NCBI RefSeq assembly: GCF_001806875.1
Contig: NZ_KV786209.1
Location: 89,360 to 153,359, forward strand
DNA from: Corynebacterium sp. HMSC29G08
Lineage (GTDB): Bacteria > Actinomycetota > Actinomycetes > Mycobacteriales > Mycobacteriaceae
Length of the DNA: 64,000 nt
Direction: 5' to 3'
The notes under the pieces were generated by a model. That model was not told where the DNA came from, did no database searches, and was given only the letters and a program-made list of their open reading frames with translations. The position numbers were made by a program, and so were the translations under genes. How positions within the stretch are numbered: the first letter of the stretch is position 1; each line of letters starts with the position of its first letter. Of the stretch, positions 1 through 8,084 are shown in pieces.

Positions 1-422
1 TGTCCGCCGGTAACGGAAATGCCGGCTTCAGTTGCGGCGTCGAGCCCGCCGTGGAGGACTTCACGGATCAGTTCCTGCGGCAGGACTTCGCGCGGCCAGC
101 CCAAAATATTCAGCGCGGTAATCGGGGTGCCGCCCATGGCGTAGACATCGCTCAGTGCGTTGACAGCTGCGATCTTGCCCCAGGTATACGCGTCATCCAC
201 CACGGGGGTGAAAAAGTCGGTGGTGGAGATAATCGCCAGGTCATCACGGACGCGGATGGCGGAGGCATCATCACCGTCGTCAAGACCAACGATCACGTTG
301 GGGTCTGTAAAGCCAACCAAGCCGGCTACTGCGTCTTCGAGTTCACCGGGTGGGATTTTGCAGGCGCATCCACCACCTGCGGCGAATTGGGTGAGTCGGA
401 TTTCTGGGGCTGTTTTGCTCAT
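1..422 (-). CDS. selD: Selenide, water dikinase SelD (N-terminal part, cut by window edge)
   Basis: SelD makes selenophosphate from selenide and ATP, the selenium donor for SelA. Only the first 140 codons lie in the window; the frame runs off base 1 without a stop. The protein starts MSKTAPEIRLTQF and carries the family's N-terminal glycine-rich Cys/Lys motif GGGCACKI, with Cys19 and Lys22 where other SelD proteins have Cys (or Sec) and Lys. The codon at 19 is TGC, so this SelD is not itself a selenoprotein. Further on, VIVGLDDGDDASAIRV and STTDFFTPVVDD fit the ATP/Mg-binding part. The ATG at 422 has no clear ribosome site, but a TACCAT box lies 8 nt upstream, so the mRNA may be nearly leaderless. 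It diverges from tRNA-Sec, with 26 bp between. Confidence 0.93.
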   Translation of the reverse strand, partial: MSKTAPEIRLTQFAAGGGCACKIPPGELEDAVAGLVGFTDPNVIVGLDDGDDASAIRVRDDLAIISTTDFFTPVVDDAYTWGKIAAVNALSDVYAMGGTPITALNILGWPREVLPQELIREVLHGGLDAATEAGISVTGG

Positions 423-430
423 ACCGCTGT

Positions 431-436
431 ATGGTA
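431..436 (-). promoter_or_regulatory. -10 box of selD (TACCAT)
   Basis: Read on the minus strand, TACCAT ends 8 nt before the selD ATG and fits the corynebacterial -10 pattern TAnnnT. It overlaps the outward-facing box proposed for tRNA-Sec, so the two divergent promoters probably share these bases. Confidence 0.4.
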
Positions 437-440
437 GCGT
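435..440 (+). promoter_or_regulatory. Candidate -10 box of tRNA-Sec/selAB (TAGCGT)
   Basis: TAGCGT lies 8 nt before the first base of the tRNA acceptor stem and fits TAnnnT. Transcription would then begin close to the mature tRNA 5' end. Only 26 bp separate selD from the tRNA, so any -35 contacts must lie inside selD. Confidence 0.35.
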
Positions 441-448
441 CACGCGAC

Positions 449-543
449 GGAGGCGTACGTGTCCTGGTGGGCGCCCCAGTCTTCAAAACTGGTGAGGTTG
501 AGCATCTCAGCCTGGCAGGTTCGATTCCTGTCCGTCTCCGCCA
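449..543 (+). tRNA. selC: tRNA-Sec (anticodon TCA)
   Basis: The fold is that of bacterial selenocysteine tRNA. The acceptor strands are 449-456 and 532-539 (seven pairs plus one U-C opposition). The D stem has six pairs (459-464 with 469-474) and a 4-nt loop. The anticodon stem is 476-480 with 488-492, and TCA sits at 483-485. The long variable arm is 496-502 with 506-512. The T stem is 515-519 with 527-531, the discriminator is G540 and CCA is encoded at 541-543. The six-pair D stem and long variable arm separate it from tRNA-Ser. It lies between selD (divergent) and selA (22 nt downstream), so it is probably cotranscribed with selAB. Confidence 0.95.
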
Positions 544-564
544 TAGTTTTTCGGGAGGTTTCGT

Positions 565-1863
565 TTGGATCCGCGCCGCAACATTCCCCGTACGGATGAG
601 CTTTTATTGCTTGCCGACGCCACGTCGAACCTCTCAACCGCCACCCTCAAAGCCCTCGCGCACGATGTGCAGGCGGCTGCCCGCCGAGGCGAGATTTCGC
701 CTGAGGATGTGCGCGACGTGTTTGTGGCGCGGGCGAACCAAGGCGCAACCACGCTGACTGCCGTGATCAACGCAACGGGCGTGGTGGTGCACACGAACGT
801 GGGGCGTGCGCCCCTGTCGCCCGGCGCAGTGGAGGCGATGGCGCGCGCCGCGGGATATGTGGACGTGGAGATGGACCTGGACGCAGGCGTGCGTTCGCGT
901 GAGCGCGGCAAGCAGGCAACGGATGCCTTGTTAGCTGCGTGCCCCGCCGCCGAAGATGCGCTGGTGGTGAACAACGGTGCCTCCGCGTTGCTGCTGGCAG
1001 CGGCAACGTTTGCTGAGGGCGGCGAGATGGTGATCTCTCGCGGTGAGCTCATTGAGATCGGTGCGGGTTTCCGCCTGCCGGAGCTGATTGAGTCTGCGCG
1101 CGTGCGTTTGGTGGAGGTCGGGGCGACGAACCGTACGCACCCGGCGGATTATGAACGCGCTCATGAGGCGAAGGCGATTCTGAAGGTGCATCCGTCGAAC
1201 TATCGGGTGGAAGGGTTTACCGCGAGTGTGAGCGTGGCGCAGCTGCGCGAAATTGCGGATGCTCATGGTCAGACGCTGATCGTAGATACCGGCTCTGGCC
1301 TTTTGGCATCTGACCCGTTGCTGCCGGATGAGCCGGACGCGACAACTGCGTTGAAGCAGGGGGCGGACGTTGTGTTGTTTTCCGGTGACAAGCTTTTGGG
1401 CGGCCCGCAGGCAGGCGTGATGTTGGGTACGCGTGAGGCGATTGCGAAGATGCGCAAGCACCCCCTGGCGCGCGCGGTGCGCATTGACAAGTTGCGCTTG
1501 GCGGCGCTTGAGGCGACCATGCGCCTTGCCCATAATCCTACGCACGCGTACCTGCACGCGGACCTTGCTGTGTTGAAGCAGCGTACCGAGGCCCTAGCCG
1601 CCAAGGTGGCCTCCAAAGTAGAGGGCAGGGTTGTGGCGCACGATGGCCGCGTTGGGGGCGGGGGAGCGCCCGGCCACCCGTTGCCCGGCTATGCGGTGGA
1701 GCTGGATGAGTCGCTGGCAGCAGCGTTACGGCGCCACGATCCCGCTATTCTCGGCCGCATCCACGGTGGGCGTTTACTTATTGATCTGCGTTGTGTGCCG
1801 GAAGACCAAGACGCGCTTGTTGCCGCCGCCATTGTTGAAGCCGCTGGTGAGGTGCACGCATGA
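565..1863 (+). CDS. selA: L-seryl-tRNA(Sec) selenium transferase SelA
   Basis: This PLP enzyme converts seryl-tRNA(Sec) to selenocysteyl-tRNA(Sec) using selenophosphate. The 432-residue length is a little under the roughly 460 of E. coli SelA. The motif FSGDKLLGGPQAG holds the PLP lysine, Lys276. Other family marks are VINATGVVVHTNVGRAPL near residues 67-84 and VDTGSGLL. The start is TTG at 565, preceded by GGGAGG at 553-558. It follows tRNA-Sec closely and its last four bases overlap selB (ATGA), so tRNA-Sec, selA and selB look like one unit. Confidence 0.95.
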   Translation: MDPRRNIPRTDELLLLADATSNLSTATLKALAHDVQAAARRGEISPEDVRDVFVARANQGATTLTAVINATGVVVHTNVGRAPLSPGAVEAMARAAGYVDVEMDLDAGVRSRERGKQATDALLAACPAAEDALVVNNGASALLLAAATFAEGGEMVISRGELIEIGAGFRLPELIESARVRLVEVGATNRTHPADYERAHEAKAILKVHPSNYRVEGFTASVSVAQLREIADAHGQTLIVDTGSGLLASDPLLPDEPDATTALKQGADVVLFSGDKLLGGPQAGVMLGTREAIAKMRKHPLARAVRIDKLRLAALEATMRLAHNPTHAYLHADLAVLKQRTEALAAKVASKVEGRVVAHDGRVGGGGAPGHPLPGYAVELDESLAAALRRHDPAILGRIHGGRLLIDLRCVPEDQDALVAAAIVEAAGEVHA

Positions 1864-3599
1864 GTTTCGTCGTTGCCACTGCAGGCCATGTTGATCACGG
1901 CAAGTCCACGCTGGTCAAGCGCCTCACAGGTATGGAGCCAGACCGCTGGGACGAGGAACGAAAACGCGGCCTGACCATTGATCTTGGGTTTGTGTGGGTT
2001 GGCGATATTGCCTTTGTGGACGTGCCGGGACATGAGCGTTTTATTGCCAACATGCTCGCTGGCGTGGGTCCCGCGCCCGCAGTGATGTTGGTCATCGCTG
2101 CTGATGAGGGGGTCAAAGAGCAGTCCAAGGACCACCTGGACGCCATCAACGCGTTTGGCATCACTACCGGGGTGATTGCGATGTCGCGTGCGGATAATGC
2201 TGACCTGCAGCGCCGCGCCGAGGTGCGCCAACAGATCGCGCGTGAGGTCGCTGGCACCACAGCGCAGGGCTGGCCGGTGGTGGAGGTGTCCGCGAAAACC
2301 GGTGAGGGGATCGGGGAACTCACCCGTACTCTCCACGAGGTGCTTGAGGCCGCACCGGCCCCGGACCCAGGCGCGCGGATCCGTTTTTGGGTGGATCGTG
2401 CTTTCAGCGTCAAAGGCGCGGGCACGGTGGTTACCGGCACGCTCACCGCTGGCACGATCCGACCGGGGGACGTGCTTGAACTGCGCGGTCAGCAGGTTCA
2501 CGTGCGTTCCGTGCAGTCCGAGGACACTCCCATTGACGTGGCGCAACCGGCGATGCGCGTGGCACTGAACCTGCGTGGCATCGATGCCGAAAGTATCGGC
2601 CGCGGCGATGCCTTACTCACCCCGGGAGCTTGGCAGAGCACGCTGCTTATCGACGCCACGTTAACCACCCTAACCACCTCCCCCCTCCCACGCGAAGCCG
2701 TCGCTCACGTTGGTACCGCCAGCGTGGCGTGTGCCGTGCGGCTGCTGGGGAAGAAGCACGTGCGCCTGAGCTTTGAGTTGCCGCTGCCGCTCAAGATCGG
2801 CGACACGGTAGTGTTGCGAGGCTCCGGCGAGCAGCACATCCTGGCTGGTGCTCGAGTGGTGGACGCGGATCCGCCGGCCTTTCTCCGGCGCGGGGATGCC
2901 GCGCGCCGCGCAGAAGCTTTGCCCACGTTGCCGGACCTTGGCGCCGAGATTACCCGCCGCGTGGCCGTGACCCCGGCGCACCTGGCGCGGCTGGGCTACG
3001 ACGTACCCGAGGAGCCCCCTGCGGGCACAATTGCGTTTGCTGGTTACTGGATTCAAGCCAGTCAAGTCATGGCTTGGAGGAACGCCCTGCTTGAAGCCGT
3101 TGCAGAACATGAGCGGGTGAATCCGTTGTCGGCGGGGATGGGGGTTGCGGAGGGCGTGGATAAGCTAAAGCTCCCCGATGCCAAGCTGCTGCCACTGGCT
3201 GCCGCCGCGGCAAAACTGACGGTAGCCGAAGGGCTGATTTCGACTGGCCGCACTCTGGATTTGGGCGAGGGGATAGCCAAGCTGGAGGAGCACCTGCACG
3301 CCTGGCCGTTTGCCGCGCCCGAGGCCGCTGACCTTGCGGCGTGGGGGGTGGGCGATAAGGAGCTGGCGGCAGCCGAGCGTGCTGGGCGCATTGTGCGGAT
3401 TGCTGACGGTGTGGTGTTGCTTGCCAACGCCCCCGCCAAAGCCGCCGCGCTTCTCCAAGCATTGGAGCAGCCGTTTTCAGCTTCCGACGCCCGCAAAGCG
3501 TGGGGCACGACGCGGCGCGTGGCAATTCCGCTGTTAGAGATGCTTGACGCGCGCGGCTTGACCCGTCGCATCGACGGCACCGCGCGCGTTGTGCGCTAG
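1860..3599 (+). CDS. selB: Selenocysteine-specific elongation factor SelB
   Basis: SelB is the EF-Tu-like GTPase that delivers Sec-tRNA(Sec) to UGA codons followed by a SECIS hairpin. The P-loop GHVDHGKST is at residues 9-17, followed by DVPGHERF (G3). The G4 position reads SRAD rather than NKxD. Two beta-barrel domains follow (GAGTVVTGTL and VARxx-type strands). The C-terminal half of the 579 residues is Ala/Leu-rich and fits the winged-helix repeats that bind SECIS RNA. It overlaps selA by four bases. The client selenoprotein is not in the window. Confidence 0.95.
   Translation: MSFVVATAGHVDHGKSTLVKRLTGMEPDRWDEERKRGLTIDLGFVWVGDIAFVDVPGHERFIANMLAGVGPAPAVMLVIAADEGVKEQSKDHLDAINAFGITTGVIAMSRADNADLQRRAEVRQQIAREVAGTTAQGWPVVEVSAKTGEGIGELTRTLHEVLEAAPAPDPGARIRFWVDRAFSVKGAGTVVTGTLTAGTIRPGDVLELRGQQVHVRSVQSEDTPIDVAQPAMRVALNLRGIDAESIGRGDALLTPGAWQSTLLIDATLTTLTTSPLPREAVAHVGTASVACAVRLLGKKHVRLSFELPLPLKIGDTVVLRGSGEQHILAGARVVDADPPAFLRRGDAARRAEALPTLPDLGAEITRRVAVTPAHLARLGYDVPEEPPAGTIAFAGYWIQASQVMAWRNALLEAVAEHERVNPLSAGMGVAEGVDKLKLPDAKLLPLAAAAAKLTVAEGLISTGRTLDLGEGIAKLEEHLHAWPFAAPEAADLAAWGVGDKELAAAERAGRIVRIADGVVLLANAPAKAAALLQALEQPFSASDARKAWGTTRRVAIPLLEMLDARGLTRRIDGTARVVR
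2644..2660 (+). repeat. Possible copy of the dispersed TTTTGCTTATCGACGC motif (inside selB)
   Basis: TGCTTATCGACGCCACG matches the right half of the motif and the CCACGTTAA tail seen at 59821-59836. Here it encodes LLIDAT. The left half is missing, so chance codon use cannot be excluded. Confidence 0.25.
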
Positions 3600-3605
3600 T
3601 TATTT

Positions 3606-3625
3606 GGCGCTGGTTAAACCGCGCC
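3606..3625. terminator. Weak hairpin between selB and the convergent cupin gene
   Basis: GGCGC (3606-3610) pairs with GCGCC (3621-3625), and GGTT pairs with AACC inside, with one bulged T. No T-run follows on either strand. It sits in the 28-bp tail-to-tail gap, where a bidirectional stop would be expected. Confidence 0.35.
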
Positions 3626-3627
3626 GG

Positions 3628-4050
3628 TTACACAGCGTCGTGCTCGTTCGGATCATTGTCCGCATCCGCCTTGGTCTCGTGGCGAGTCCCCGGCTTGTGC
3701 TCCGGAGCTGCGTAAATGGAGTAGAGCTTCGCCGGCTTGTCTGACTCATTGACAAAGTTGTGGTACTTGCCGGACGGCACGAACGCTGCCCAGTCTGCGC
3801 CCACAACCTGGTCAATCTCAAGGTTGTCCTTGCTTTGGCCGATCTGTGCGCGCAGCTCGCCCTCTTCGAGGCGGAGGAACTGATCGTGACCCTCGTGGAT
3901 CTCAGCGCCGATCTCGCCGCCAGCCGGGATGGTCATAACCGTAAGCTGCAGGTGTTTACCGGTCCACAGGGTGTCACGGAAAGCCTCATTTTCCAATGTG
4001 GCCTTCTCAATATCTACTACGTACGGGTTAGGTCCTTTATCGTTGCTCAT
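3628..4050 (-). CDS. Cupin-domain protein
   Basis: A 140-residue single-domain cupin. The two cupin motifs are visible: EIHEGHDQFLRLEEGEL, with metal-type His and Glu residues, and the later VPSGKYHNFVNESD. The tail is charged and hydrophilic (HETKADADNDPNEHDAV). Substrate and activity cannot be told from the sequence. The ATG at 4050 is preferred to a GTG three codons upstream because TACGGT lies exactly 7 nt before it, which suggests a leaderless transcript. It is convergent with selB, and no link to selenium metabolism is evident. Confidence 0.8.
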   Translation of the reverse strand: MSNDKGPNPYVVDIEKATLENEAFRDTLWTGKHLQLTVMTIPAGGEIGAEIHEGHDQFLRLEEGELRAQIGQSKDNLEIDQVVGADWAAFVPSGKYHNFVNESDKPAKLYSIYAAPEHKPGTRHETKADADNDPNEHDAV

Positions 4051-4057
4051 GGGTACC

Positions 4058-4063
4058 ACCGTA
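4058..4063 (-). promoter_or_regulatory. -10 box of the cupin gene (TACGGT, leaderless)
   Basis: On the minus strand TACGGT is followed by 7 nt and then the ATG at 4050. This is the TAnnnT-N7-ATG layout found before many genes in this window. No ribosome site is present. Confidence 0.45.
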
Positions 4064-4074
4064 CGCGTCTTTGC

Positions 4075-5172
4075 CTACTTGCGGTGCCGACCAACCTCGA
4101 CAGCAACCCGCTCGCGGCGCCTGAGCTGTACCTTCTCAATTTCTGTGAGGTAGCCGCCGGAACCTTGCCACCCGATTTCGGGCTTTTCCTTAACGACGGC
4201 ACGCTCCCGCACCTCTACCGGCTTGTCTTCCGGCTTGTCTGCCGGAAGTTTATCTTCCGGTTTATCTTCCGGACGCTCCACCTTGGTAAACATCTGCGTC
4301 GGTGGGGCGACATCGTCGGGGCGGTCCTGACCCGTCAGCGACACGTATCGTGCCCTGTAGTGTGGCCGGACCGTGTCTTCGGGGTCCGTGGCAAAGGGGC
4401 GCTCCACCGTGATCGCCCATGATCCGTCGGGGAAGTCTACGAGTGACCACGGGGTAGTAGGTGTTGTGTCTGGGACCTTCAGCACCGGGATTGTCTGCAG
4501 ACCCTCAGCTGGGGCGCCGGCATTGAGCGCAGCCATGCCCTCCAACAGCACGGCACGTGCGTACAGCGGGGCGCCCGCTTCTTCGATGTAGGCAAGGAGT
4601 TCCTTGGCATCTTTGGCAGCGAAGCCACCGAGTGCCTTGCCGTTGAGCGTGACAGCAACCGTGCCCGCCAGCGGACGCAACGCAACAAACCAGATGCCGG
4701 GGGAGAGTGCGACGAGCTCGTCAGCACTGAACTCTCCTTTGGCGGTATCCACCACAATCATGTCCCCAGGCGGTAGCACTAGCGCACCTTCTGGAGGATC
4801 GTTGCGAGGCACCGTAAGTTCGGGCGGCGGCAGAATAATCTTGGCCCGAAACAGGCCGGTCTGGTTATCAAAACGAATCTCTGCGACCGTGGTTGGCATC
4901 AACAGCGAGGCCTCAATGCGTTGCATCTCCGGGTAACGCTCGCGGTGCGCAGCGGCGACTTCCCCTAGGACCCTGCCCTGGGTGCGGTCATGGCCCACCC
5001 GGCGTACCCGCCACGATCCGTTGAGCGGATTCGGGTGGAGCAGGACTGGCAAAAATGCTGATTTTTTCGTGGCCCCAAACTCTTCAAAAAGGGGAGCTTG
5101 GATCACGCTGGCGAGCTCAATTTCCTCGCCAGCACCCCATATCGACGGTGCGAGAGAGTAGAGCCTGTCCAT
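4075..5172 (-). CDS. Conserved hypothetical protein with PEDK-type repeats
   Basis: A 365-residue protein I do not recognise. No signal peptide or membrane segment is visible, so it is probably cytoplasmic. The N-terminal two thirds look globular. Around residues 300-325 is a charged repeat built from PEDKPEDK and ADKPEDKP units, followed by a basic end (VQLRRRERVAVEVGRHRK). The repeat comes from four near-identical 12-15 bp DNA units at 4220-4272 and may vary in copy number. It starts 9 bp after the DUF808 gene stop in the same direction, so the two are probably cotranscribed. The ATG at 5172 has only a weak GAAG upstream. Confidence 0.75.
   Translation of the reverse strand: MDRLYSLAPSIWGAGEEIELASVIQAPLFEEFGATKKSAFLPVLLHPNPLNGSWRVRRVGHDRTQGRVLGEVAAAHRERYPEMQRIEASLLMPTTVAEIRFDNQTGLFRAKIILPPPELTVPRNDPPEGALVLPPGDMIVVDTAKGEFSADELVALSPGIWFVALRPLAGTVAVTLNGKALGGFAAKDAKELLAYIEEAGAPLYARAVLLEGMAALNAGAPAEGLQTIPVLKVPDTTPTTPWSLVDFPDGSWAITVERPFATDPEDTVRPHYRARYVSLTGQDRPDDVAPPTQMFTKVERPEDKPEDKLPADKPEDKPVEVRERAVVKEKPEIGWQGSGGYLTEIEKVQLRRRERVAVEVGRHRK
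4220..4272 (-). repeat. In-frame 12-15 bp tandem repeats (PEDK units)
   Basis: On the plus strand the units GGCTTGTCTTCC, GGCTTGTCTGCC, a 15-bp variant ending TTATCTTCC, and GGTTTATCTTCC follow each other. They encode the PEDK-like repeats of the host protein and keep its frame. Confidence 0.7.
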
Positions 5173-5181
5173 TGCTTCAGC

Positions 5182-6120
5182 TTAAGCGTTGGCCTTCGCG
5201 CCGCGCATGTTGCCTAGTAGTTTGCCTAGCAGCGCGACGATTTCCAGCACGATGAAACCGGTGATCAACCCCGCAGTCAGAGACACACCGGTCTCAGCCA
5301 GCCACCCAAGCGCCCCGCCGCCAGCGGCCTCCTTGAGGTGCTCCGAGATGTCGTGCGGCCAATGCCAGCCGACAACCTCGTGCAAGCCACGCACGATTAG
5401 GTGGCCGCCAACCCACAACATGGCAACCGTGCCCACAACACCAATCGCGGTCAAGATATACGGCATGCTCTTCACCAGGCCGCGCCCAAGCGTGGGTGCT
5501 TTGTCGCGTTCGATCATGCCGCGGCCGATGTCATCAATCTTGACTAGGATCGCCACCGCGCCATAAACCGCGATGGTGATGAGGATACCCACTGAAATAA
5601 GCACGGCAGCCTCCATCCAGATGGGCTGATCAGCAACCTCATCAAGCGCGATGATCATGATCTCCGCACTCAAGATCAGGTCTGTCATGATTGCGCCTTT
5701 GACTAAGGAATCCTCATCCTCCGGCGTTTTGTTTACCGCACGTTCCTGCTCTTCTTCAGGATTTGCCTTGATCTTGTGGACGATCTTCTCTGCGCCCTCA
5801 TAACAGAGGTATGCACCGCCCAACATCAACAGCGGTACCAATGCCCACGGCGCGAATGCGTTCAGGACAAGTGCAATGGGCAGGATGATTAGCAGCTTGT
5901 TGCGCAAAGAACCCTTGGTGATCTTCCAGATCATCGGCAGCTCACGCGCCGGGGTGACCCCAGAGACAAACTGTGGGGTCACTGCTGCGTCATCAATCAC
6001 CACGCCCGCAGCTTTCGCAGACGTCTTCGCCGTCATCGCTGCCACGTCGTCGGCTGAGGCGGCGGCAGTGCGGGCGATCAGCGCAACGTCGTCAAGCAAG
6101 GCGAGCAAACCACCGGACAT
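5182..6120 (-). CDS. DUF808 family membrane protein
   Basis: A 312-residue protein of the DUF808 (YedI-like) family. It starts MSGGLLALLDDVALIARTAAASADDVAAMTAKTSAKAAGVVIDDAAVTP, the family's characteristic opening, and continues with several hydrophobic segments (LLIILPIALVLNAF, LVPLLMLGGAYLCYEGAEKI, AVLISVGILITIAVYGA, YILTAIGVVGTVAMLWVGG, GVSLTAGLITGFIVLEIVALL). It is an inner-membrane protein of unknown function. The ATG at 6120 is chosen over an upstream in-frame start because AAAGGAG lies 8 nt before it. It diverges from the peptide transporter operon. Confidence 0.85.
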   Translation of the reverse strand: MSGGLLALLDDVALIARTAAASADDVAAMTAKTSAKAAGVVIDDAAVTPQFVSGVTPARELPMIWKITKGSLRNKLLIILPIALVLNAFAPWALVPLLMLGGAYLCYEGAEKIVHKIKANPEEEQERAVNKTPEDEDSLVKGAIMTDLILSAEIMIIALDEVADQPIWMEAAVLISVGILITIAVYGAVAILVKIDDIGRGMIERDKAPTLGRGLVKSMPYILTAIGVVGTVAMLWVGGHLIVRGLHEVVGWHWPHDISEHLKEAAGGGALGWLAETGVSLTAGLITGFIVLEIVALLGKLLGNMRGAKANA

Positions 6121-6284
6121 GAAGGACTCCTTTGGTAGGTAGCGGCGGGCGCAACCCTTTGACGCTACCAGCTCCACAACAGGTCACAGTGAACGCAAAG
6201 TAAATACGAGAAAAACTCTCGGGTGGATTTACGGAATCTGTTGAGTAGTATTGTGTTCTATTCCGGCTACCGGTAATAAATGTG

Positions 6285-6302
6285 ATTGGGATCATTGGGA
6301 TC
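6285..6302 (+). repeat. Tandem 9-bp repeat in the leader of the first peptide-transport operon
   Basis: ATTGGGATC occurs twice head to tail, 27 bp before the GTG start of the binding-protein gene. It could be a regulator half-site pair or chance. The rest of the 208-bp divergent gap shows no clear promoter to me. Confidence 0.35.
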
Positions 6303-6328
6303 ATCGCATGAATCAAGGAGAATCTATA

Positions 6329-7912
6329 GTGAACATGAAGAAGACCCTGGCTGTTGTTGCAGCCAGCGCGCTGACCTTCACCATGACCGCATGTGGGTCG
6401 GACAGCGCCTCCAACGGCGGTGCTGCGGGCGGCAATTACATCACCGCTAGCAGCACTGAGCCGCAGAACCCGCTCATCCCGGGCAACACCAATGAGGTCG
6501 GCGGCGGCAACATCGTCGATATGATCTACTCGGGTCTTGTCTACTTTGACAAGGACGGCGTGTCCCACAACGAAATGGCACAGTCCGTTGAGCTGGAGGG
6601 TGAAAAGACCTACCGCGTGACCCTGCGCGATGACATCAAGTGGTCCGACGGCTCCCCGGTGACCTCCAAGGACTTCGTCAACACCTGGAACAAGGTTGTT
6701 GAGGACGCAATGCTCGGCGCCTACTTCTTCGAGTCCATCCTGGGCTTCGAAGAGGGCAAGCCGCTCGAGGGCCTGGAGATTGTGGACGATCAGACGTTCA
6801 CGATCGAGCTGACCCAGCCAGAAGCCGACTTCCCGCTGCGCCTGGGCTACTCCGCCTTCTACCCAATGCACGAGTCTGCATTCGATGACCTTGCTGCATA
6901 CGGCGAGAACCCGATCGGCAACGGCCCGTACAAGCTGGCTGAGTGGAACCACAACCAGGACGCCATCATCGTTCCGAACGAGGAGTACTCCGGCGACCGC
7001 GCTGCGCAGAACGACGGCATCAACTTCGTCTTCTACGCACAGCAGGACGCTTCCTACGCTGACCTGCTCGCAGGCAACCTGGACGTGACCGACGCTATCC
7101 CGGACTCTGCGTTCGCAACCTTCAACAACGAGCTGGGCGAGCGTGCTGTGAACCAGCCGGCTGCCATCTTCCAGTCCTTCACCATCCCGGAGCGCCTCGA
7201 GCACTTCGGTGGTGAAGAAGGCAAGCTGCGCCGCGCTGCAATCTCCCGTGCAATCAACCGCGAGGAGATCACCGCGACCATCTTCGACGGCACCCGCACC
7301 CCGGCAACGGACTTCACCTCCCCGGTGATCGCTGGCCACACCGACACCCTCAACGGTGCTGAGGTTCTGGAGTACGACCCGGAGGAAGCAAAGCGCCTGT
7401 GGGAGGAGGCTGACAAGATCAACCCGTGGACCGGTACGTTTGCCATCTCCTACAACGCTGATGGTGGCCACCAGGCATGGGTTGATGCAGTTGCAAACTC
7501 CATCAAGAACACCCTGGGCATTGAGGCTGAGGGCAACGCATACCCGGACTTCAAGTCCCTGCGTGATGACGTGACTAAGCGCGAGATCACCACCGCGTTC
7601 CGCACCGGCTGGCAGGCAGACTACCCGTCCTTGGGTAACTTCCTGTCCCCGCTGTACGGCACGAACGCTGGCTCCAACGACGGTGACTACTCCAACGCCA
7701 CCTTCGACCAGCTGCTAAAGCAGGCTGCCGGCGCAGCCAGCGTTGAGGAGGCTTCCGAGTACTACAACGAGGCTCAGGAGATCCTGCTGCAGGACCTGCC
7801 GGTTATCCCGCTGTGGTACTCCAACGTGGTCGGTGGCTACTCCGAGAACGTTGACAACGTGGCATTCTCCTGGAAGTCCGTCCCGCTGTTCTACGCGATT
7901 ACGAAGAACTAA
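6329..7912 (+). CDS. Peptide ABC transporter substrate-binding lipoprotein (DppA/OppA family)
   Basis: The extracellular receptor of an oligopeptide/dipeptide importer. The N-terminus is a lipoprotein signal, MKKTLAVVAASALTFTMTAC, with lipobox TMTAC, so the mature protein is lipid-anchored. The body has family marks such as TYRVTLRDDIKWSDGSPVTSKDFVNTW and the NGPYKLAEW segment. Of 527 residues, the start is GTG at 6329, with AAGGAG 8 nt upstream; an ATG at 6308 lies before the ribosome site and is rejected. It is first in the operon and is followed by a strong hairpin. The codon use is very even, as in highly expressed genes. Confidence 0.92.
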   Translation: MNMKKTLAVVAASALTFTMTACGSDSASNGGAAGGNYITASSTEPQNPLIPGNTNEVGGGNIVDMIYSGLVYFDKDGVSHNEMAQSVELEGEKTYRVTLRDDIKWSDGSPVTSKDFVNTWNKVVEDAMLGAYFFESILGFEEGKPLEGLEIVDDQTFTIELTQPEADFPLRLGYSAFYPMHESAFDDLAAYGENPIGNGPYKLAEWNHNQDAIIVPNEEYSGDRAAQNDGINFVFYAQQDASYADLLAGNLDVTDAIPDSAFATFNNELGERAVNQPAAIFQSFTIPERLEHFGGEEGKLRRAAISRAINREEITATIFDGTRTPATDFTSPVIAGHTDTLNGAEVLEYDPEEAKRLWEEADKINPWTGTFAISYNADGGHQAWVDAVANSIKNTLGIEAEGNAYPDFKSLRDDVTKREITTAFRTGWQADYPSLGNFLSPLYGTNAGSNDGDYSNATFDQLLKQAAGAASVEEASEYYNEAQEILLQDLPVIPLWYSNVVGGYSENVDNVAFSWKSVPLFYAITKN

Positions 7913-7947
7913 CCATCCTTCAAGCGGATGCCGCTTCGTAAGTTCAC

Positions 7948-7987
7948 AAACCCACACTTCGACACGGGATGTGTCGGGTGTGGGTTT
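7948..7987 (+). terminator. Hairpin between binding-protein and permease genes (partial terminator)
   Basis: AAACCCACAC (7948-7957) pairs perfectly with GTGTGGGTTT (7978-7987), and inside it CGACAC pairs with GTGTCG. The right arm ends in TTT. Lying inside the operon, it probably protects the receptor mRNA or lowers permease expression relative to the receptor. Confidence 0.75.
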
Positions 7988-8084
7988 CGTGTTGCTTTCA
8001 GCGGTATTCTGCCAAGCGTGTCCACAACACCGACAACCGAACCTGTCAACGAAACTGCTTAACCGAAAGAGAGCGAACTAACCC

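Noticed and set aside
340..365. SelD as a selenoprotein
   Set aside because: The active-site codons are TGC, not TGA, so the residues are cysteines.
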